From positions 310,001-374,000 of the forward strand of contig NZ_JNJB01000001.1 in NCBI RefSeq assembly GCF_000701505.1: a stretch of DNA of 64,000 nt, written 5' to 3'. Positions within the stretch are counted from its first letter, which is position 1; each line of letters starts with the position of its first letter. The notes under the pieces are model-generated. The model saw nothing but the letters and a program-made list of their open reading frames with translations. It did no database searches and was not told where the DNA came from. The stretch is from Dyadobacter crusticola DSM 16708 (GTDB lineage: Bacteria > Bacteroidota > Bacteroidia > Cytophagales > Spirosomataceae). Positions 43,227 to 50,496 of the stretch are shown piece after piece. A program made the translations under genes and the position numbers.

Positions 43227-43251
43227 AAGTTTTGATGATAAATCTGAAAAG

Positions 43252-43270
43252 TACTTTGATATACAAAGTA
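43252..43270. promoter_or_regulatory. Inverted repeat TACTTTG-ATATA-CAAAGTA upstream of the DUF1361-dgkA genes
   Basis: Perfect 7-bp arms around a 5-bp centre, ending 25 bp before the preferred DUF1361 start. It looks like a dimeric regulator site overlapping the promoter. The regulator is unknown; the winged-helix gene at 40726 is one candidate. Confidence 0.45.
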
Positions 43271-43331
43271 AATTACTAAACACCAGCTTACAATTGCAGT
43301 TAACAATTTTTAATGAAAAACTAAGGAGTTG

Positions 43332-44240
43332 CTATTTGTTGTTCTTGGCGAATGCTTTCATCATGGCCCATTCCCTTCCGGCCGTCGGCGCTTTGAACAT
43401 TTCCAGACAGCCGCGGTCCTGCAATGTGATGTAGCAGGTTTTTCCATTCCGGCCGCCAAAGCAGATGTTGGATACTTTTTTACCGATCGTAGTAATGGTT
43501 TGAATGATTTTACCTTCCGGAGAAAGGATTGCGACCTCGCCTTTTCCGTGGCGCGCAATGTAGAGGTTCCCATTCACGTCGCAGCGCATACCGTCCATTC
43601 CGCCGTCCTCAAAATGGTACAGCAGTTTTTTGTTACTCAGAGTCCCGTCAGCAGCCAGGTCAAAAGCCCATACATTACGCTGTACACTCTCATTTACATA
43701 CAGCTTCTTTTCATCAGGACTCACGTCGATTCCATTGGTAGTGCCCATGTTTTCCATTGCAAGCTTCACTTTGCCTTCCGGAGAAACATGCCAGATCTGA
43801 CCTGTACCTTCTTTCCAGTTTGGGTCTGAACAAAAGATGTGTCCCGCGGCGGTGATAGCAAGATCATTGGGCTGGTTCATCTTCGGCTCATGGGCAAAAA
43901 CCGAAATATCCTTCGTTATCAGGTCGACTTTCAGGATGTTGTGCCCTGTAAAGTCGGCCACATAAAATGTGTTTTTATCTCCAAACCGGATTCCGTTACC
44001 GGTACTCCCTTTTGGCAAAGTCACAAAAAAACTCGCATTCCCCTTTCCATTCATGATCGCGATCGTACCGTCCCGTGCGAAGTTCACGGCGTATACATTG
44101 CCGTCGTCATCCACCGCCGGGCCTTCGCAGTTGCTGGTAAACTCACCTTCGCTCGAAAATTTCTTGCTTTTGGTCTGTGCCAACGCAATCTGAGCAAATA
44201 CTAATAGGGTGATCGCGAGAAGAGGGAGACGTTTGTTCAT
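43332..44240 (-). CDS. Exported SMP-30/gluconolactonase-like beta-propeller
   Basis: 302 residues with a signal peptide (1-21, ending ALAQ). Six-bladed propeller pattern of the SMP-30/LRE family: NCEGPAVDDDGNVYAVNF, GNGIRFGDKNTFYVADF, NQPNDLAITAAGHIFCSDP, TTNGIDVSPDEKKLYVNE and GMDGMRCDVNGNLYIARHG. Metal-binding Glu, Asn and Asp positions are present, so lactone hydrolysis is possible. Substrate unknown. It lies 21 bp downstream of the redoxin gene on the same strand. Confidence 0.88.
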   Translation of the reverse strand: MNKRLPLLAITLLVFAQIALAQTKSKKFSSEGEFTSNCEGPAVDDDGNVYAVNFARDGTIAIMNGKGNASFFVTLPKGSTGNGIRFGDKNTFYVADFTGHNILKVDLITKDISVFAHEPKMNQPNDLAITAAGHIFCSDPNWKEGTGQIWHVSPEGKVKLAMENMGTTNGIDVSPDEKKLYVNESVQRNVWAFDLAADGTLSNKKLLYHFEDGGMDGMRCDVNGNLYIARHGKGEVAILSPEGKIIQTITTIGKKVSNICFGGRNGKTCYITLQDRGCLEMFKAPTAGREWAMMKAFAKNNK

Positions 44241-44261
44241 CGGGATTAATGCATTGGTTTT

Positions 44262-44912
44262 TTAATTTTTCCATTTGATCGGACAACCCACCGGCTTGGT
44301 TACAGTGGTCACCACAGGTTTTCCTCCAAGCAGGTTGTTCACAGCCTCTTCAACATAAAGCTTTGTAACCCCGCCGGGATCCTGCGGATTGTCGTCAATC
44401 ATGCCAATATAGCGCACAATAAACTTTGAACCACTTTTTTGTACCACAAAAACCTGCGGTGTCCTGCCTGCACCGAAAGCTTTGGATACCTGTTGAGACT
44501 GGTCTGCCAGGTAGGGATACCCGTAGTTCTTGGACAATGCCCGCTCTTTCATTTTCTCAAAAGTATCATCCGGATGTGTGCCGGGATCACTTGGGTTGAT
44601 AGCAACTACCGGGAATCCCTGACCGGAAAACTTGCTGTTGAGCGCTATAATACGGTCCTCATAAGCTTTAGCAAAGGGACAATGATTACTTGTAAAAACC
44701 ACGATCAAACCCTTTGCATTAGCATAATCGGCCAGGGATACTGTATTCCCATTCGTGTTTTTGAGCTGAAAACCTGCTACCGCGTCGCCAATCTGGTACC
44801 CGCCCTGGCCTTGCTCGTATAGCTCGGCCTCCTGCCTTTGCAGACTTACACTGTAAGAAGGTAACACTAATCCTGCATATAGAACCAGGGAAAACCATAA
44901 ACCAATTTTCAT
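44262..44912 (-). CDS. Exported thioredoxin-like redoxin with a single active-site Cys
   Basis: 216 residues. Signal peptide 1-about 22, then an AhpC/TSA-type thioredoxin fold: GDAVAGFQLKNTNGNTVSL, the active-site strand VVFTSNHCPFAKAYEDRI with C78, and FPVVAINPSDP. The second Cys of a CxxC pair is replaced by Ala81; another Cys lies in the C-terminal VGCPIKWK. It is likely a periplasmic thiol reductase or peroxiredoxin-like protein. The ATG at 44912 gives a proper signal peptide. It is followed by the SMP-30-like gene. Confidence 0.87.
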   Translation of the reverse strand: MKIGLWFSLVLYAGLVLPSYSVSLQRQEAELYEQGQGGYQIGDAVAGFQLKNTNGNTVSLADYANAKGLIVVFTSNHCPFAKAYEDRIIALNSKFSGQGFPVVAINPSDPGTHPDDTFEKMKERALSKNYGYPYLADQSQQVSKAFGAGRTPQVFVVQKSGSKFIVRYIGMIDDNPQDPGGVTKLYVEEAVNNLLGGKPVVTTVTKPVGCPIKWKN

Positions 44913-45265
44913 ATTGTCGAATTTAAATGCATTCTCTATTGAGACGGAATTCCTGTGAAAAAGTAACAAGTAGCCTTGTTAATTTTTGTTAAAACATGGT
45001 AACTGCCGCAGAAACAGAACGTTTGAGTAACTGGTAATCATATAAAAGTCTGGTGACAGACTCCTTTAATGACCCGACTTTGCTGTTGCTGCACAGGTAA
45101 ATGTAACAAAAGACAATCAATACAGCGGTTTCCCTATTCTCCGAGTGAATAATATACGTAGTTACCCCGCATTCAGGCTCAATAATATCGCTAAACTATT
45201 GTCATTCTGTGTTTAGCTCTCTATCTTTGCACCTCATTTTGAAACAGCTTACTTAATTTATTAAC
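44913..45265. other. Divergent spacer between the redoxin and rplU
   Basis: No gene seen. It holds a perfect hairpin AGTCTG-GTGA-CAGACT at 45047-45062 without a T run, and the rplU promoter at 45198-45229. The 5' part should carry the redoxin promoter. Confidence 0.5.
45198..45229 (+). promoter_or_regulatory. Bacteroidota-type promoter of rplU-rpmA
   Basis: ATTG at 45198-45201, a 20-bp spacer and TATCTTTG at 45222-45229. This fits the Bacteroidota sigma consensus TTTG-N19-21-TAnnTTTG. The -7 box ends 36 bp before the rplU ATG. Confidence 0.65.
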
Positions 45266-45577
45266 ATGTACGCAATCGTAGAAATCGCAGGTCAGCAATT
45301 TAAAGTTGAAAAGGGTCGCGAAATCTTCACGCATAGGCTTGAAGGTGACGTGAACGCTGCACTTGTATTTGACAAAGTCCTTCTCGTAGATAACGGAGGC
45401 ACAGTATCGGTTGGCCTACCAACAGTAGCAGGCGCTTCTGTAAAGGCAACTGTCCTTGAACACCTTAAAGGTGAGAAAGTGATCGTCTTCAAAAAGAAAA
45501 GACGTAAAGGTTACAGGGTTAAAAATGGTCACCGTCAATATTTGACCAAGATCAGCATCGACGACATCGTAGCTTAA
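45266..45577 (+). CDS. rplU: 50S ribosomal protein L21
   Basis: 103 residues, normal length. Starts [20 protein letters not shown] and ends with the conserved [20 protein letters not shown] region and [10 protein letters not shown]. Binds 23S rRNA in the large subunit. First gene of the universal rplU-rpmA pair, with a clear promoter upstream. Confidence 0.98.
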   Translation: MYAIVEIAGQQFKVEKGREIFTHRLEGDVNAALVFDKVLLVDNGGTVSVGLPTVAGASVKATVLEHLKGEKVIVFKKKRRKGYRVKNGHRQYLTKISIDDIVA

Positions 45578-45650
45578 TGCAACTTTTGACGCCCGGAAAC
45601 GGAGTCAAACTTTATTCAATCAGGAAATAACAATTAATAGTTAAGATATC

Positions 45651-45941
45651 ATGGCACATAAGAAAGGTGTAGGTAGCTCGAAAAACGGACGTGAATCGGA
45701 AAGCAAGCGTCTTGGAGTAAAATTATTCGGTGGTCAGGTTGCCAAAGCAGGTAATATTCTTGTTCGTCAGCGTGGTACCAAACACAATCCTGGCAAAAAC
45801 GTAGGTATCGGTCGTGACCATACTTTGTTTGCATTGGTTGATGGTAACGTTGTTTTCCGTAAAACTCGCGAAAACAGATCTTACGTTCACATCGAACCGA
45901 TCGCAGTTGCTGCTGAAACTACTGCTACTGCAGAAGCTTAG
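45651..45941 (+). CDS. rpmA: 50S ribosomal protein L27
   Basis: 96 residues. [20 protein letters not shown] is the conserved L27 N-terminus that reaches the peptidyl-transferase centre, and [19 protein letters not shown] is also diagnostic. There is no N-terminal extension of the Firmicutes type, so no Prp cleavage is expected. The acidic/Ala C-terminal tail is variable. Lies 73 bp after rplU and before a terminator. Confidence 0.98.
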   Translation: MAHKKGVGSSKNGRESESKRLGVKLFGGQVAKAGNILVRQRGTKHNPGKNVGIGRDHTLFALVDGNVVFRKTRENRSYVHIEPIAVAAETTATAEA

Positions 45942-45960
45942 TTTCTAGTTAATGCTTTTT

Positions 45961-45996
45961 AAAAACCCGTCAGGTTCCGCACCTTACGGGTTTTTT
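45961..45996 (+). terminator. Rho-independent terminator of rplU-rpmA
   Basis: AAAAACCCGT (45961-45970) pairs with ACGGGTTTTT (45986-45995), with an inner AGGT/ACCT pairing, followed by T-rich sequence. It lies 19 bp after the rpmA stop. Confidence 0.85.
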
Positions 45997-46081
45997 CATT
46001 TACAATAAACCTAATGGAAAACCAAAAGCGCGCTTTGCTTGTTTGCATTAAGTACAACCTGTTTTCAATAATTCCACTGAC

Positions 46082-46678
46082 ATGCTTACACGTCCAGTTT
46101 TCGTATATACCGAACTAAGTCCCAACCCGAATTCAATGAAGTTCGTCCTGAACTTCGAGCTGGTTCCAGACGGGCTATCTTTTGATTACCCATCTTTGGA
46201 AGCCGCCCTGGAAGAAGGAAAAGCTTCTCCGCTGGCTTCTGACCTGTTTCAGTTCCCGCATGTGAGACGCGTATTCATCGCGAGCAACTTCGTTACAATT
46301 ACGAAAGATGACAGCATTGCCTGGGAAGAGGTTTTGAGAGATACCAAGCAATTTATCAAAATCTATTTCGAAGAAAACCATCCCGTTTTCGCGCAGCAAA
46401 CCATTGATAAAAATACCGTAATCGTCGACTCCCGCGATTCGGATACTGTTCAGAAGATTAAAGCAGCGCTTGACCAGTACGTGCGGCCAGCGGTAGAATC
46501 CGACGGAGGAGCTATCAACTTCCATTCGTTCAATGAGGAATCCGGTACCGTGAAAGTGTTGCTGCAAGGCTCATGCAGCGGCTGTCCGTCTTCTACATTG
46601 ACGCTAAAAGCCGGAATTGAGAACCTGCTCACCAGAATGGTACCTGACGTAAAAGAAGTAGTTGCAGAAGGCGTTTAA
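46082..46678 (+). CDS. Nfu-type iron-sulfur cluster scaffold (NifU family)
   Basis: 198 residues. N-terminal Nfu_N domain (FVYTELSPNPNSMKFVLNFE, LASDLFQFPHVRRVFIASNF) and a C-terminal NifU domain from about 118 with YVRPAVESDGGAINFHSF and the cluster-binding CSGC (C165, C168). It carries and delivers 4Fe-4S clusters to target enzymes as in human NFU1 and plastid NFU proteins. Followed by a terminator, so monocistronic. Confidence 0.94.
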   Translation: MLTRPVFVYTELSPNPNSMKFVLNFELVPDGLSFDYPSLEAALEEGKASPLASDLFQFPHVRRVFIASNFVTITKDDSIAWEEVLRDTKQFIKIYFEENHPVFAQQTIDKNTVIVDSRDSDTVQKIKAALDQYVRPAVESDGGAINFHSFNEESGTVKVLLQGSCSGCPSSTLTLKAGIENLLTRMVPDVKEVVAEGV

Positions 46679-46697
46679 ACTTTTCCAGATATATCGA

Positions 46698-46734
46698 AGG
46701 AAACCCTGTCGCGAGGCGGGGTTTCTTTTTTTTT
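46698..46734 (+). terminator. Rho-independent terminator of the Nfu gene with a GCGA tetraloop
   Basis: GAAACCCTGTC (46700-46710), loop GCGA, GGCGGGGTTTC (46715-46725): an 11-bp stem closed by a GNRA-type loop, followed by nine T. Starts 21 bp after the stop. Confidence 0.88.
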
Positions 46735-46756
46735 AATGTTTTGTTAGTTTCAGGAC

Positions 46757-47872
46757 ATGAAGCAGCCGCTGCATCGATTTATTTCAGAGATTGAAAATCT
46801 GCAATCCCGGGGAGACAATTATTTTCCAGCCGGGATTTTCCCCGCGCAAAGGATTAACCCATTGATCGGCTACAAACGACAGGATACCACAATATTCTTT
46901 TCGGCCATTATCTGCTTTACGCTGCAATCCATTCGCAGGCAAGTGACCGTCGAAGTTGCCGAACAGATCGATCGCATTTGTGAAAAGATTATTGCGAATT
47001 ACCCCGATTTCAGAAACAAAGACGGGCTGAAAACCTATAATTTCTGGAAAACGAAACCTACCAAACATTTCCCTAACGGTTATATCTTTCGCCATTTCGA
47101 GCATTTCCGCATTCCCGATGATATAGATGACACCGCATTCATTTACATGACCACCAACCCCACGCAGGAGGAACTGGCCTGGCTTAAAGAAAAGCTTGCG
47201 CTGCATTCCAATGGACATAGGTTGTGGATCAGGAATACCTACCCAGAGTACCGGGACCTGAAAGCATACTCTACGTGGTTTGGGAAAAATATGTATGTCG
47301 AGTTCGATGTGTGCGTGCTGAGCAACATGCTGTATTGTATTTATAAATACGGGCTACCGCTGAATGAACACGATCACGCCAGTCTGGAATACATTCGCTC
47401 AGTGATAGCAACCGACAGGTATATCAGAGTCCCCTTTCGCTGCGCACATCAGTACCCGCGAACTCCGCTGATCGTTTACCACGTCGCGCGATTGATAGCT
47501 GCATTCAGGCCGGCCGCACTTGAACAGGTCAGGACTAAGTTGATCGCCGACACACAACAGCTCCTCACAACTCCCCTGCACGATATGGACCGGGTTTTGC
47601 TATCCATTTCGCTCATGCGACTGGATGTACCTGTGGAACGCATTCCGGTGGAGCATTTTAGTGTCAGGAATTTTGAAGGATTTGGCTTTTTCATTGCGGG
47701 CCTTTTGACGGCGTATGAAAACCCGCTGCTCTACAAGCTTTCGGTTGCTCCGCTCTTCCACATGAAATGGGTTTGTGAAGCACATTCGTGGACATTGCTG
47801 GCGGAATACGAAATGTTGTGGTCGCAACTTGAAACTGCTGCGTCCGACTTGTCAAACCAATCGAGCAAATAG
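46757..47872 (+). CDS. Unknown helical protein with a DIDDTAF motif (possible terpenoid-cyclase-like toroid)
   Basis: 371 residues, no signal peptide, mostly helical with regularly spaced aromatic segments (AIICFTLQSIRRQVTVEVAE, EFDVCVLSNMLYCIYKYG, LIVYHVARLIAAF). Residues 122-128 read DIDDTAF, which matches the DxDD catalytic motif of class II terpene cyclases such as copalyl diphosphate synthase (DIDDTAM). The protein is shorter than those enzymes and lacks other motifs I can place, so enzyme activity is open. Its stop is 1 bp before the ATG of a ferredoxin-type reductase, implying tight co-expression. Confidence 0.55.
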   Translation: MKQPLHRFISEIENLQSRGDNYFPAGIFPAQRINPLIGYKRQDTTIFFSAIICFTLQSIRRQVTVEVAEQIDRICEKIIANYPDFRNKDGLKTYNFWKTKPTKHFPNGYIFRHFEHFRIPDDIDDTAFIYMTTNPTQEELAWLKEKLALHSNGHRLWIRNTYPEYRDLKAYSTWFGKNMYVEFDVCVLSNMLYCIYKYGLPLNEHDHASLEYIRSVIATDRYIRVPFRCAHQYPRTPLIVYHVARLIAAFRPAALEQVRTKLIADTQQLLTTPLHDMDRVLLSISLMRLDVPVERIPVEHFSVRNFEGFGFFIAGLLTAYENPLLYKLSVAPLFHMKWVCEAHSWTLLAEYEMLWSQLETAASDLSNQSSK

Positions 47873-47873
47873 C

Positions 47874-48920
47874 ATGTCAGATTCGACTATATCTATAAAA
47901 GTCAGGCAAATTATCACAGAGGCTGAGGACGCAAAAACCTTTGTGTTTGAAAGAACCGACGGGAATCCGCTTGCCTACAAAGCCGGTCAGTTCCTTACTT
48001 TTCTTATTGAAATGCACGGGCACGAAGTACGACGTTCCTATTCAATGAGCTCGGCGCCGGGTGTGGACGAATATCCTTCCATTACCATCAAGCGCGTGCC
48101 CAACGGAGAAATCTCGCGATTCTGGATTGACCATGTTCAGGAAGGTGACGTTTTTACAGCGCTGTCTCCATCAGGTCGGTTCGTTCTCGAAGAAAGCATT
48201 TCAGTTGAGAGGGACATTATCCTGATCGGTGCCGGAAGTGGAATTACACCTCTGTTCTCAATTTTGAAACAAACCCTTAATGAAGAGCCTCAATCGCACG
48301 TAACGCTGATCTATGCAAGCCGGAATGTAAAGAACACGCTTTTCTGGCAACAGATACTTGACCTGGAAAACAAGCACCAGGAACGTTTTCGCGCCATTCA
48401 CATTCATAGCCAACCTTCTGATGAATGGAATGGGATCCGCGGAAGAATCAATAACACGCGACTTGAACAGCTTGTTAATAAATCACTGAAATACGATCAC
48501 GCGGACGCCCGCTTTTTTATTTGCGGGCCATTTGAGCTGATGCGCTCGTCGGAGATCACACTCCATTTTATGGGCTTTTCAAAAGACCAGATCCGAAAAG
48601 AAAACTTTGTGATTACCTCCCCACCTCCTCCCCCGCCTGAATCACACCCGCACAACATTGTTCTCAACTTTCGGGAAACGTTGTACCATCTTCATGTTCC
48701 GGCACACACTACCGTGCTCGACGCGGCTTTGGCGCAAGGTATTCGTCTGCCTTACAGCTGCAAAGGAGGACGCTGCTCTACCTGCGCGGGAATTTGCAAG
48801 ACAGGGACTGTCCACATGAGCGTCAACGAAGTGCTTACGGACAAAGATTTAAATGAAGGCTGGATACTGACTTGCTCTGCTTACGTCGACAGTGACAATG
48901 TTACCATAGAAATTCCCTGA
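47874..48920 (+). CDS. Ferredoxin--NAD(P)H-type oxidoreductase with C-terminal 2Fe-2S domain (PaaE-like)
   Basis: 348 residues, class IA-like flavoprotein: FAD-binding RSYS (54-57, within RRSYSMSSAPG), NAD(P)-binding LIGAGSGITPLFSIL and the terminal FICGPFELMRSSEI, then a Pro-rich hinge (SPPPPPPESHP) and a plant-type 2Fe-2S ferredoxin domain with C296, C301, C304 and C334. It passes electrons from NAD(P)H via FAD and the cluster to an oxygenase, desaturase or similar partner, which is not adjacent. The true start is the ATG at 47874, one base after the stop of the DIDDTAF gene. Followed by a terminator. Confidence 0.9.
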   Translation: MSDSTISIKVRQIITEAEDAKTFVFERTDGNPLAYKAGQFLTFLIEMHGHEVRRSYSMSSAPGVDEYPSITIKRVPNGEISRFWIDHVQEGDVFTALSPSGRFVLEESISVERDIILIGAGSGITPLFSILKQTLNEEPQSHVTLIYASRNVKNTLFWQQILDLENKHQERFRAIHIHSQPSDEWNGIRGRINNTRLEQLVNKSLKYDHADARFFICGPFELMRSSEITLHFMGFSKDQIRKENFVITSPPPPPPESHPHNIVLNFRETLYHLHVPAHTTVLDAALAQGIRLPYSCKGGRCSTCAGICKTGTVHMSVNEVLTDKDLNEGWILTCSAYVDSDNVTIEIP

Positions 48921-48927
48921 TCCAAAA

Positions 48928-48964
48928 TGAGAAAGCGCAAGTCGGACAGACTTACGCTTTCTCA
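48928..48964 (+). terminator. Hairpin terminator after the reductase gene
   Basis: TGAGAAAGCG-C-AAGTC (48928-48943) pairs with GACTT-A-CGCTTTCTCA (48949-48964), 15 of 16 bp, with a 5-base loop. It begins 7 bp after the stop codon. Only a short T-rich sequence follows. Confidence 0.75.
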
Positions 48965-49422
48965 GGATTTAGGATTAGTGGATCTTAAATTTAGGAATAT
49001 AGAAAAGGTTAAAGGCGGATTTCAGGTATAAGAGCAAGGAACGTCAAAAGGTATTTAATTCTAAAACGTATCAATTTAAGAGTGGTAGTCAATTATGTTA
49101 AACCGCAGAAACGGCGAATAATCTTCTACTTGATTACTTGATTACAAAATTAATTGTAAAAACATATTTACAAAGCAAATTAGTAAAAAAGTGCACGAAC
49201 ACGCAGGAAAAATTGTTGATCGTTATCGTACACGATTTTATATCCTGTGCAAAAGCTATCAAGCGTGAATTTAGCTGAGAAATTGATTTATCTCAAATAT
49301 GTTATAAAAAAGATTTGAAAAGTAATTCTTAATCCAGCAATCCGACGGCGATTCTGTTCCTGAAAGTGCTGTTAATTACTACTTTTGCATGCTTCACAGA
49401 AGCTAATGACCTCTGATTGATT
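48965..49422. other. AT-rich spacer before the LacI gene
   Basis: No credible gene. It contains a tandem CTTGATTA repeat near 49128-49144 directly joined to an inverted repeat TTACAA-AATTAA-TTGTAA at 49142-49159, a candidate regulator site. The rest is low-complexity AT. Confidence 0.4.
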
Positions 49423-50487
49423 GTGAAAAAGAAAATTGTAAGAATAAAAGATATAGCAGAACGGGCACAAACCTCCAAAGGTACTGTTGATCGTGTACTC
49501 CATAACCGCGGAAGGGTTGCTGACGATGTGCGGGAAAGGATATTGAGCATTATCAAAGAGCTGAACTACGAGCCTAACTTTATTGCACAATCCCTGAAAT
49601 CGCAGCGTACTTATAACCTTGCCGTACTCGTGCCTGATCCTGCATTGGATCCCTACTGGCAAGCCCCGAGAATGGGATTGGAAAAGGCGGAAAAGGAGCT
49701 TCGGCAATACGGTCTGTCTATCACGCAATTTACCTTTGATCCGCACGACGACAGTTCGTTCATCGAGCGAGCAACAGAGGTTACAGCCGACAAGCCTGAC
49801 GGACTGCTAATTGCGCCTGTGTTTTACAAGGAGGCACTGCCGTTTTTCAAAGAATGGGCGGAGATGAACATTCCCTATGTGCTTTTCAACACGCAGATCG
49901 AGCACGTAAATCCGTTGTGCTACATTGGGCAGGATTCCTATCGCAGCGGGTGTCTGGCTGCCAAAATCTTGAGCTTTGGCTTACAATCATCGGGCAGCAT
50001 TCTGATTGCGCATATCAATGAGGATATTTCCAACTCAGCCCACCTGATCACGAAAGAAGAAGGTTTTAAAGACTATTTCAAAAGTCTTGGTAATGGAAGA
50101 AACTTTGAGGTAATCAGCAGGGAAGTCCATTTTTCAGAAAACGAGGGTCCCGGCCAGCAACTTGATGCAATCAGAAACGAAAACCCGGACCTGAAAGCCA
50201 TTTATGTCACCAATTCAAAAGCGTTTGAAGTAGCAGCTTACCTGGAACAAAACAGCCTGGGCGACATTAAGCTGATAGGTTACGATCTGGTGGAAGCAAA
50301 CCTCGATTATCTTAACAAAGAAGTCATCCATTTCCTCATTAACCAGAATCCGCTTGGTCAGGGATACTGGGGGATACACCAGCTGGCCAACCACCTCGTG
50401 TTTAAAAAAGAGGTAGCACCCATTAAATTTCTTCCGCTCGATATCATTACGAAAGAAAATCTGGATTACTACCTCGATCCACAGTGA
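49423..50487 (+). CDS. LacI-family transcriptional regulator with periplasmic-binding-protein-like domain
   Basis: 354 residues. LacI HTH at about 6-55: VRIKDIAERAQTSKGTVDRV then LHNRGRVADDVRERI and the hinge NYEPNFIAQSLKSQRTYNLA. The rest is a sugar-binding Peripla_BP_4 domain with PDPALDPYWQAPRMGLEKAE. The GTG at 49423 gives MKKKIVRIKDIA, the usual start; a TTG at 49417 is an alternative. It is a lone regulator: no sugar operon adjoins it, so its target is elsewhere. The stop is 9 bp from the convergent M1 peptidase. Confidence 0.9.
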   Translation: MKKKIVRIKDIAERAQTSKGTVDRVLHNRGRVADDVRERILSIIKELNYEPNFIAQSLKSQRTYNLAVLVPDPALDPYWQAPRMGLEKAEKELRQYGLSITQFTFDPHDDSSFIERATEVTADKPDGLLIAPVFYKEALPFFKEWAEMNIPYVLFNTQIEHVNPLCYIGQDSYRSGCLAAKILSFGLQSSGSILIAHINEDISNSAHLITKEEGFKDYFKSLGNGRNFEVISREVHFSENEGPGQQLDAIRNENPDLKAIYVTNSKAFEVAAYLEQNSLGDIKLIGYDLVEANLDYLNKEVIHFLINQNPLGQGYWGIHQLANHLVFKKEVAPIKFLPLDIITKENLDYYLDPQ

Positions 50488-50496
50488 CAAGACCTG

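Noticed and set aside
47775-47873. N-terminal extension of the ferredoxin-type reductase
   Set aside because: It overlaps the preceding DIDDTAF gene in another frame; the ATG at 47874 starts the family N-terminus.
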